From NCBI GenBank assembly GCA_023433275.1, contig JAEZDN010000076.1, positions 1 through 7,152 on the forward strand: a stretch of 7,152 nucleotides of DNA. The letters run 5' to 3'. A program made the translations under genes and the position numbers. Shown here piece by piece: positions 1 to 7,152 of this stretch. Below the pieces are notes generated by a model. That model saw only the letters and a list, made by a program, of their open reading frames with translations. It was not told the DNA's origin and searched no databases. Numbering within the stretch: the first letter of the stretch is position 1; every line of letters starts with the position of its first letter. The stretch comes from Verrucomicrobiota bacterium (GTDB lineage Bacteria > Verrucomicrobiota > Verrucomicrobiia > Opitutales > Opitutaceae).

Positions 1-1
1 C

Positions 2-1225
<1,224 letters not shown>

Positions 1226-1236
1226 ACCACCTTTCT

Positions 1237-1261
1237 GTAGGAGCCTGCTCACAGGCGATTC
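1237..1261 (+). repeat. REP-like palindromic element with GTAG head
   Basis: The spacer contains the tetranucleotide GTAG at 1237-1240, two bases (GA), then a perfect 5-bp inverted repeat GCCTG (1243-1247) / CAGGC (1252-1256) around loop CTCA, then GATTC. A GTAG or GTGG head followed by a small palindrome is the form of bacterial repetitive extragenic palindromes mobilised by RAYT (REP-associated tyrosine) transposases. Only one copy is seen here and none on the other strand, so its repetitive nature cannot be shown from this window. The TAG of the head is also the last in-frame stop upstream of the hybrid gene. Confidence 0.5.
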
Positions 1262-1291
1262 AAGACCAACACCACCGAATCACGCCCTGAT

Positions 1292-1306
1292 CCCTTTATC
1301 CAAGGG
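1292..1306. other. Small hairpin in the spacer
   Basis: CCCTT (1292-1296) pairs perfectly with AAGGG (1302-1306) around the five-base loop TATCC. It sits 21 bases before the hybrid gene's ATG. It is not followed by a T-run, so it does not look like an intrinsic terminator. The only purine-rich bases upstream of the ATG (AAGGG) are in this stem and too far away for a normal ribosome binding site. It may be chance. Confidence 0.25.
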
Positions 1307-1327
1307 CCCTACATCCCCCTTCTGCCC

Positions 1328-4300
1328 ATGAACAACTCTCCCGAACCCACCGAAGCCGTCGCCATCATCGGCATGGCAGGCCGGTTCCCCCAAGCCGCCA
1401 ATCTCACCGAGTTCTGGCAAAACCTGCGCGCAGGCCGCGAGGCCGTGTCGTTCTTCAAGGACGACGAGGTGCAGTGGCTCCCCATCGAGAACCCGCCGCG
1501 CCTCGACGACCCGAGCTTCGTCAAGGCGCGCGCCGTCCTCGAGCGGCCCGAGTGGTTCGACGCCGGCTTCTTCGGCATGAACCCGCGCGAGGCGTCCGTC
1601 ATCGACCCGCAGCACCGCGTTTTCCTCGAGTGCGCGTGGGAGGCGCTCGAGAACGCCGGCTGCAATCCCGAGACCTTCCCCGGCTCCATCGGCGTCTTCG
1701 CCGGCGCGAGCATGAACACCTACCTGTTCACCAACCTGCTCAGCAACCCGGGCCTGGTGGAGAACCTGGGGTTCTTCCCGACGCTCATCGCGAATTCCAA
1801 CGACTTCGTCACGACCCGGGTCTCCTACAAGCTGAACCTCCGCGGCCCGAGCGTGAACGTCCAGACCGCGTGCTCCACCTCCCTCGTCGCCGTCTGCATG
1901 GCCGTGCAGAACCTGCTCAGCTACCGCTGCGACGCCGCGCTCGCGGGCGGCGTGTCCATCACCTTCCCCGCCCGCCGCGGCCAGTACCACCTGCCGGGCG
2001 GCATCCTCTCCAAGGACGGCCACTGCCGCGCGTTTTCCTCTGACGCCAGCGGCACGGTCCTCGGCGACGGCTGCGGTGTCGTCCTCCTGAAGCGCCTCAG
2101 CGAGGCCATCGCGGCCGGCGATCACATCTGCGCCGTGATCCGCGGCGCGGCCATGAACAACGACGGTTCGGTGAAGATCGGCTACACCGCCCCGAGCAGC
2201 GAGGGCCAGGCCGAGGCGATCGCGCTCGCCCATGCCGAGGCGGGCTTCACGCCCGAAACCGTTTCCTACATCGAGGCGCACGGCACCGGCACTCCCCTCG
2301 GTGACCCCATCGAGGTGGAAGGCCTCACCAAGGCCTTTGGCCTCAAGGGCGATCGCGGCCAGTTCTGCGGCATCGGTTCCGTCAAGAGCAACATCGGTCA
2401 CCTCGACATCACGGCCGGCGTCGCGGGCCTGATCAAGACGGTGCTCGCCATGGAAGCCGGCGAGCTTCCGCCAAGCCTCCACTTCGAGCAGCCCAACCCA
2501 AAGATCGATTTCGCCCACAGCCCCTTCTATGTCGTCAACGCCCTGAAGCCCTGGAAGCGCGGCGCCACGCCGCGCCGCGCCGGCGTCAGCTCCTTCGGCA
2601 TCGGCGGCACCAACGCGCACGTCGCGCTCGAGGAAGCCCCGGCCGTTCCCGCTTCCGGCCCCGCCCGGCCGCGCCAGATCCTCACCCTCTCGGCCCGCTC
2701 GCCGCAGGCGCTCGACGCCGCGACCGCCAACCTGGCCGCGCACTTCGAGAAGAATCCCGGCCTGAATCTCGCCGATGCCGCCGCGACGCTGCAGACCGGT
2801 CGCAAGGCCTTTCCTCATCGCCGCGTGGTGGTCGCCGCTGACACCGCCGAAGCCGTCCGCCGGCTCCGTGATTCCGCGCTCGCCCCGTCCGGCAAGGCCG
2901 CCGAGTCCGCGCCGCCAATCGCGTTCATGTTCCCGGGCCAGGGTTCCCAGGCCGTCGGCATGGCGCAGGGTCTCTACGCGTCCGAACCCGTGTTCAAGCA
3001 ATGCGTCGACGAGTGCTGCGGCCTGCTCAAGGCCAGCCTCAAAACCGACCTCTGCAGCCTCATGTTCCCCGCGGACGGCGATCGCGAAAGCGCCGCCAAG
3101 CGCCTCGGCGAAACGGCCTTCACCCAGCCTGCCCTCTTCGTCATCGAATACTCCCTCGCCAAACTCTGGCTGCACTGGGGCGTGCGTCCCCAGGCCCTCG
3201 TCGGCCACAGCCTCGGCGAATACGTGGCGGCCTGCCTCGCCGGCGTCTTTTCCCTCAGCGATGCCCTCACGCTCGTCGCCACCCGTGCCGCGCTCATGCA
3301 GGCCTGCGAACGCGGCGCCATGCTCGCCGTCCGGCTTCCCGCCGACCAGGCCGCCCCGCTCGCGACGGGCCCCATCGCCCTCGCGGCGGTCAACGCCCCC
3401 GAGCTGTGCGTACTGTCCGGTCCCGACCAGGCCATTGCCGACCTGGAAAAGTCCCTCGCCGCCCGAGGCGTCGGCGCCAGGCGCCTCGCCACTTCCCACG
3501 CCTTCCACTCGGCGATGATGGAGCCCGTGCTCGCCCCGTTCACGGCCGCGCTCCGCCGCATTCGCCTGCACGCCCCTTCCATTCCGTGCCTCTCCAATGT
3601 CACGGGCTCCTGGCTCACCGCGGAAGAGGCCGTCGATCCCGCCTACTGGGCCTCGCACCTGCGCCGCACGGTCAGGTTCGCGGACTGCCTCTCCACGCTG
3701 TATCAGGAAATGAAACCCGTCCTCCTCGAGGTCGGTCCCGGACAAACCCTCGCGACCCTGGCCCGCCAGCATCCCGCTCTCGCCGAGGCGCCGGCCCCGG
3801 TCGGCTCCCTGGCTCATTCGTCGCGCGGCCCATCCGATGATCTCACCGCCATGGGCGAGGCCCTCGGCCGTCTCTGGATCGCCGGCGCCAACGTGGACTG
3901 GGCCACGTGGCACCGCGGCGCCCGTCGCCTGCGCGTCCCCCTCCCCACCTATCCTTTCGAGCGCCAGCGCCACTGGATCGAACCGAAGGCCGCCGCCGCG
4001 CCCGCCACATCCGCCACTCCCGCCGTCCTGACCGCGGAAGGCCATGCGACCGCCAACACCGAGACCCCCGCCTTGCCGCCGCTCCGTGAGCGTCTCGCCG
4101 CCCTGCTGCACGACTTGTCCGGACACGATTTCAAGGGCGCCAACGCCACCGCAACCTTCCAGCAGCTCGGGCTCGACTCGCTCCTGCTCACGCAGGTCAG
4201 CTTCGCCCTCCAGGAACGCTTTGGGGCGCACGTCACCATGCGCCAGCTGATCGAACAGCACTCGACCTTCGACAAACTCGCCGCCCACCTGGGCGCCGCC

Positions 4301-7152
4301 GACGCGGTTCCCGGACAGTCTGGCACGTCAGCTCCCAGCGCCGAAAGCACCGAGCCGGCGCAACAGCTCCCGCTGACCCCGGCTCAACAGGAAATCTGGT
4401 ACGTCTCCCAGATGGGCCCGGCCCTGTCCGCCGCGTACAACGAGTCCTGCACCCTTCACCTTCATGGCGAGCTCGACGAAACGGCGCTGCGCGAGGCCGT
4501 GGCCGACCTGGGAGCGCGTCACGACTCCCTGCGCATCACCATCTCCGCCACCGGCGAACACCAACGGATCGCGCCCACGTCCACCGTCGGTGTCTCACTG
4601 ACCGACCTCACTGCGGAATCCGCCAACGGGAAGGACATCCCCGTGGAAACCCGCCTCAAGGACGAGATCGATCGCGCCATTGGCGAACCCTTCGACCTCG
4701 TGCAGGGGCCGCTCTGGCGTGCGTGCGTCTTCCGCGTGGCGCCCGAACATCACGCCTTCGTCCTGATCGTCCACCACATCATTTGCGACGGCTGGTCCCA
4801 ACAGGTCCTGCTCCAGGAACTCGGCGAGTGCTACACCGCCCGCCGCGCAGGCCGCGCCCCCAGCCTGCCGCCGGCTCCCCGGTTCAGCGACTACGCCGCG
4901 GACGACGCACGCCGTCGCACCTCGTCCGACCATGCCGCGAGCGAGGAATACTGGGCCAGCCGGTTCGCCGACAGCGTGCCGGTCCTCGAGCTGCCCTCCG
5001 ACCGCGCCCGTCCGGCCAATCGCACCTACGCCGCCGCGCACCACGGCCGCAGCCTCCGCCCCGAAACCATCGAGGCCGTCCGTCAACTTGCCAGCCGCAA
5101 GCAATCCACGAACTTCACCGTGCTGCTCGCCGGGTTCACCACGCTGCTGCACCGCCACAGCGGCCAGGACGATATCGTCGTCGGCGTGCCCGCCGCCCCG
5201 CAGGTGCTCGCCGGCCTGCCGGGCCTCGTCGGCCAGTGCGTCAACCTGCTCCCCATCCGCAGCCGCGTCGGCGAGAACCAGGATTTTGCGGCCTTCCTCC
5301 ACGACACGCGTCGCACCACGCTCGACGCCTTCGAGCACTGGCAGCACCCCTTCGCCAACCTGCTGCGCCGGCTCAACCTACCGCGCGAGACCAACCGGGT
5401 GCCCCTGACCAACGTCACCTTCAACGTCGGCCGCCACCGCGGCGCCGTGCGCTTCGACGGCCTCACCGTCGATTCCGCCACCAACCCGAAGCGCTTCGTC
5501 AACTTCGACATCAACTTCAATGTCACCGAGACCGAGCGCGCGTTCGTCCTCGACTGCAACTACAGCACCGAGCTCTTCGACGCCGCCACGATCGAGCGCA
5601 TCGTCGACCGTTACGAGCTGCTGCTGTGCGCCGCGGCGGCCGACGCCACGCGCCCCGTGCACCGCCTGCCGCTCCTGACGCCCGCCGAACGCCACCAGGT
5701 GCTCAACGAGTGGAACAACACCGAGAAATCCTATCCCCGCGACCAGTGCATCCACGAGCTGTTCGAGGAACAGGCCGCGCGCACGCCCGACGCCACCGCG
5801 CTGGTGTGGGGCACGGAACGCTGGACCTACCGCCAGCTCGATGAGCGCGCCAACCGCCTCGCCCATCGCCTGCGTCACCTCGGCGTCAAGCCCGAGACAC
5901 CCGTCGCGATCTACGCCAGCCGCACACCCGCCACCGTGGCCGCGCTGTTCGGCATCCTGAAGGCGGGCGGCGCCTACATTCCCCTGGATCCCGCCTACCC
6001 CGCGGATCGCGTGCGGTACATGCTCGAGGATTCCCACGCCACCGTGCTCATCACGGATCGCGCCCGCGCCGGCATGCCGCCGGCCGAAACCTCGGCCACG
6101 ATCCTCGACCTCGGTGACGACGAGGAAACCCTGCTCCGGGAATCGCCGGCCAAGCCCGCCTGCTATCCGCTCCCGGGCAACCTCGCCTACGTGATCTACA
6201 CCTCCGGCTCCACCGGCCGGCCCAAGGGCGTCGCCATCGAGCACCGTAGCGCCGTGAGCCTCGCCTATTGGGGCCGCGAGGTCTTCAGCGACGCGGAGCT
6301 GGCAGGCATGCTGGCCAGCACCTCCTTCTGCTTCGATCTCTCGATCTTCGAGATCTTCGTCACGCTGGCTTGGGGCGGCACCGCCATCCTCGCCGACAAC
6401 GCGCTCGCACTGGCCAACCTCCCGGCCCGCGACCAGGTCACGCTGATCAACACCGTGCCTTCGATCGCCGCCGAACTCCTCCGGTTGGAGATCATTCCCT
6501 CGTCCGTGCAGACGATCTTCCTGGCCGGCGAGTCCCTGGCCGACAGCCTGGCCGACCGCTTGATCGCCCTGCCCCACATGAAGCGGGTGTACGAGGGCTA
6601 CGGCCCGAGCGAGGATACCACCTTCTCCAGCTGGGGGCTCCGCCAGGCCGGCGTGCGCGGCAACATCGGCCGCCCCTGCCCGAACACGCGTTTCTACGTC
6701 CTCGATCGCCACCTCGAGCTCGTACCCCCGGGCGTGCCCGGCGAGCTCTGCATCGCCGGCGAGGGTCTGGCTCGCGGATACCTGAACCAGCCCGCGCTCA
6801 CCCAGCAGAAGTTCATCCGCAATCCCCACAGCAGCCTCCCCGCCGCCCGGCTGTACCGGACCGGCGATCTGGTGCGGCAACGCGCGGACAACGGCCTGAT
6901 GGAATTCTGCGGCCGCATCGACCATCAGGTGAAGATCCGCGGCTTCCGCATCGAGCCGGGGGAGATCGAAACGGCGCTGCGCCGCCACGACGGCGTGCGC
7001 GACGCCATCGTCCTGGCGCGGGAGGACGTGCCGGGCGACAAGCGGCTGGTGGCCTATGTGGTGGCATCCGCCACCCCGGCGCCCGACGCGCGTGACCTGC
7101 GCGCCTTTTTGCGCGACGCGGTGCCGGCGCACATGATCCCCGCCGCCTTCGT
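1328..7152 (+). CDS. Hybrid PKS-NRPS (KS-AT-ACP-C-A...), 3' truncated by window
   Basis: This giant cytosolic multidomain enzyme has 1941 complete codons visible and remains open at the window edge. Domain order is KS (about 10-432), KS-AT linker (433-530), AT (531-815), post-AT linker ending LPTYPFERQRHW (to about 884), ACP (919-988), C (1014-1438) and A (1475 onward, to just past A9). It should extend an upstream acyl or peptidyl chain by one malonyl unit and then condense it with an amino acid. No KR, DH or ER lies between AT and ACP (about 35 residues of Ala/Pro/Thr-rich linker only), so the beta-keto group is left unreduced in cis. ATG 1328 is the first in-frame ATG after the TAG at 1238-1240, with no in-frame GTG or TTG between. 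Only eight or nine residues precede the KS fold, so there is no large N-terminal docking domain. No Shine-Dalgarno sequence is visible before it. The same strand and short gap suggest an operon with the upstream NRPS. Family assignment is certain; the product is not identifiable. Confidence 0.97.
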   Translation, partial: MNNSPEPTEAVAIIGMAGRFPQAANLTEFWQNLRAGREAVSFFKDDEVQWLPIENPPRLDDPSFVKARAVLERPEWFDAGFFGMNPREASVIDPQHRVFLECAWEALENAGCNPETFPGSIGVFAGASMNTYLFTNLLSNPGLVENLGFFPTLIANSNDFVTTRVSYKLNLRGPSVNVQTACSTSLVAVCMAVQNLLSYRCDAALAGGVSITFPARRGQYHLPGGILSKDGHCRAFSSDASGTVLGDGCGVVLLKRLSEAIAAGDHICAVIRGAAMNNDGSVKIGYTAPSSEGQAEAIALAHAEAGFTPETVSYIEAHGTGTPLGDPIEVEGLTKAFGLKGDRGQFCGIGSVKSNIGHLDITAGVAGLIKTVLAMEAGELPPSLHFEQPNPKIDFAHSPFYVVNALKPWKRGATPRRAGVSSFGIGGTNAHVALEEAPAVPASGPARPRQILTLSARSPQALDAATANLAAHFEKNPGLNLADAAATLQTGRKAFPHRRVVVAADTAEAVRRLRDSALAPSGKAAESAPPIAFMFPGQGSQAVGMAQGLYASEPVFKQCVDECCGLLKASLKTDLCSLMFPADGDRESAAKRLGETAFTQPALFVIEYSLAKLWLHWGVRPQALVGHSLGEYVAACLAGVFSLSDALTLVATRAALMQACERGAMLAVRLPADQAAPLATGPIALAAVNAPELCVLSGPDQAIADLEKSLAARGVGARRLATSHAFHSAMMEPVLAPFTAALRRIRLHAPSIPCLSNVTGSWLTAEEAVDPAYWASHLRRTVRFADCLSTLYQEMKPVLLEVGPGQTLATLARQHPALAEAPAPVGSLAHSSRGPSDDLTAMGEALGRLWIAGANVDWATWHRGARRLRVPLPTYPFERQRHWIEPKAAAAPATSATPAVLTAEGHATANTETPALPPLRERLAALLHDLSGHDFKGANATATFQQLGLDSLLLTQVSFALQERFGAHVTMRQLIEQHSTFDKLAAHLGAADAVPGQSGTSAPSAESTEPAQQLPLTPAQQEIWYVSQMGPALSAAYNESCTLHLHGELDETALREAVADLGARHDSLRITISATGEHQRIAPTSTVGVSLTDLTAESANGKDIPVETRLKDEIDRAIGEPFDLVQGPLWRACVFRVAPEHHAFVLIVHHIICDGWSQQVLLQELGECYTARRAGRAPSLPPAPRFSDYAADDARRRTSSDHAASEEYWASRFADSVPVLELPSDRARPANRTYAAAHHGRSLRPETIEAVRQLASRKQSTNFTVLLAGFTTLLHRHSGQDDIVVGVPAAPQVLAGLPGLVGQCVNLLPIRSRVGENQDFAAFLHDTRRTTLDAFEHWQHPFANLLRRLNLPRETNRVPLTNVTFNVGRHRGAVRFDGLTVDSATNPKRFVNFDINFNVTETERAFVLDCNYSTELFDAATIERIVDRYELLLCAAAADATRPVHRLPLLTPAERHQVLNEWNNTEKSYPRDQCIHELFEEQAARTPDATALVWGTERWTYRQLDERANRLAHRLRHLGVKPETPVAIYASRTPATVAALFGILKAGGAYIPLDPAYPADRVRYMLEDSHATVLITDRARAGMPPAETSATILDLGDDEETLLRESPAKPACYPLPGNLAYVIYTSGSTGRPKGVAIEHRSAVSLAYWGREVFSDAELAGMLASTSFCFDLSIFEIFVTLAWGGTAILADNALALANLPARDQVTLINTVPSIAAELLRLEIIPSSVQTIFLAGESLADSLADRLIALPHMKRVYEGYGPSEDTTFSSWGLRQAGVRGNIGRPCPNTRFYVLDRHLELVPPGVPGELCIAGEGLARGYLNQPALTQQKFIRNPHSSLPAARLYRTGDLVRQRADNGLMEFCGRIDHQVKIRGFRIEPGEIETALRRHDGVRDAIVLAREDVPGDKRLVAYVVASATPAPDARDLRAFLRDAVPAHMIPAAF
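1355..2623 (+). other. Ketosynthase (KS) domain
   Basis: The fold opens with AVAIIGMAGRFP. The active-site Cys182 is in VQTACSTSL, and the two histidines are His318 in EAHGTGTPLGDP and His358 in KSNIGHLD; the domain closes with SSFGIGGTNAHV (421-432). The full Cys-His-His triad means it is a condensing KS, not a KSQ loading or inactive KS. The VQTACSTSL form and NNDGS/GYTAPS context resemble KSs that accept chains from NRPS carriers, which fits the PCP-terminated protein upstream. That subtype call is from memory of the family. Confidence 0.96.
2918..3772 (+). other. Acyltransferase (AT) domain, malonyl-CoA type
   Basis: Motifs are FPGQGSQ (535-541), TQPALF, GHSLGE with nucleophile Ser628, and SHAFHS with catalytic His727. 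HAFH at 724-727 is the established signature of malonyl-CoA-specific ATs (methylmalonyl types have YASH), and GHSLGEYVAA agrees. The domain is complete and in cis, so this is not a trans-AT module. It loads malonyl onto the downstream ACP at Ser951. Confidence 0.94.
4082..4291 (+). other. Acyl carrier protein (ACP) domain
   Basis: Residues 919-988 contain LGLDSLLLTQ, where Ser951 (codon 4178-4180) is the phosphopantetheine site. The LGLDS core is the PKS-type form, in contrast to GGHS in the upstream PCP. The FGAHVTMRQLIEQHSTFDKLA region resembles ACPs that sit directly before C domains in PKS-NRPS hybrids. The 25-residue linker to the C domain is rich in Ser, Ala, Pro and Glu. Confidence 0.93.
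4367..5641 (+). other. Condensation (C) domain, probably LCL-like, after an ACP
   Basis: Motifs in order are C1 LTPAQQEIW (from 1016), C2 RHDSLRITI (1064-1072), C3 HHIICDGWS (1149-1157; catalytic His1150, structural Asp1154), C5 VGQCVNLLPIR (from 1301) and a C6-like HPFANLL (from 1340). The active site HHxxxDG is intact, so it should form an amide. Motif C4, usually YxDFAxW, reads FSDYAADDA and lacks the aromatic end. There is no sign of epimerisation or heterocyclisation (DxxxxD) features. It should join the beta-ketoacyl chain on the ACP to the amino acid on the missing downstream PCP. Confidence 0.93.
5750..7152 (+). other. Adenylation (A) domain, probable Ala/Gly, truncated after A9
   Basis: The domain starts at IHELFEEQAARTPDA (from 1475) and shows A3 YTSGSTGRPKG (1624-1634), A4 FCFDLSIFEIF (from 1667), A5 YGPSEDTT (1758-1765), A7 YRTGDLVR (from 1843), A8 GRIDHQVKIRG (from 1862) and A9 VPAHMIP. 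By alignment to PheA the pocket residues are 235 Asp1670, 236 Leu1671, 239 Phe1674, 278 Asn1708, 299 Phe1731, 301 Ala1733, 322 Gly1757, 330 Thr1765 and 331 Phe1766; Lys517 (A10) lies beyond the window. The code DLFNFAGTF is closest, of those I recall, to the Ala/Gly code DLFNNALTYK (six of nine). Substrate is therefore tentative; the domain call is firm. Confidence 0.95.

Noticed and set aside
1292..1306. Hairpin as an intrinsic terminator after the first gene
   Set aside because: The stem is only five base pairs and is followed by CCCTACATCC, not a T-run; it also sits closer to the next start than to the preceding stop.
3773..4081. A degenerate ketoreductase between AT and ACP
   Set aside because: About 100 residues separate the domains, made up of the usual post-AT linker and a low-complexity spacer; this is too short for a KR and has no GxGxxG nucleotide-binding motif.
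1280..4288. A roughly 1000-codon open frame on the minus strand, opposite the KS-AT-ACP region
   Set aside because: Its product is Gly/Arg/Glu/Ala-rich with no recognisable domain, and it mirrors a sense frame with complete catalytic motifs. Strong G/C third-position bias removes stop codons from the antisense frame.
5378..7132. A 584-codon minus-strand open frame opposite the C and A domains
   Set aside because: Same cause: low-complexity Gly/Ala/Arg/Val composition and no family signature, lying wholly against a firmly identified A domain.

Overview
This window is a GC-rich (roughly two thirds G+C) piece of a modular natural-product assembly line. It reads entirely on the + strand and both flanking genes are cut by the window edges. 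It holds the 3' end of a non-ribosomal peptide synthetase (NRPS) gene, a short intergenic spacer, and the 5' part of a second gene encoding a hybrid polyketide synthase-NRPS (PKS-NRPS). Codon third positions are overwhelmingly G or C, which also produces long meaningless open frames on the opposite strand. The host is probably a GC-rich Gram-negative bacterium. The enzyme families and the REP-like spacer element fit Verrucomicrobiota (Opitutaceae-like), Myxococcota or a GC-rich proteobacterium, and the sequence alone does not decide between them.

Layout: (1) 2-1225, the end of an NRPS: the C-terminal half of an adenylation (A) domain, a peptidyl carrier protein (PCP) and a basic 34-residue tail with no thioesterase, so the chain must pass to another protein. 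(2) 1226-1327, a 102-base spacer with a REP-like palindrome headed by GTAG (1237-1261), a second small hairpin (1292-1306) and no clear Shine-Dalgarno site or promoter. (3) 1328-7152, a hybrid protein with the order ketosynthase (KS), acyltransferase (AT), acyl carrier protein (ACP), condensation domain (C), adenylation domain (A). It is still open when the window ends just after motif A9; a carrier domain and anything further downstream are not visible.

How they work together (inference): the first protein carries an aminoacyl or peptidyl chain ending in what its partial specificity code suggests is glycine. The KS of the second protein takes this chain and extends it with a malonyl unit chosen by the AT. 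No ketoreductase, dehydratase or enoylreductase lies between AT and ACP, so the beta-keto group should persist unless a trans enzyme acts. The C domain then joins this beta-ketoacyl chain to an amino acid selected by the last A domain, whose code suggests a small residue (alanine or glycine). The local product fragment would be a gamma-amino-beta-keto acyl unit amide-linked to Ala/Gly, an arrangement that could allow tetramic-acid-type cyclisation if a suitable release domain exists downstream.
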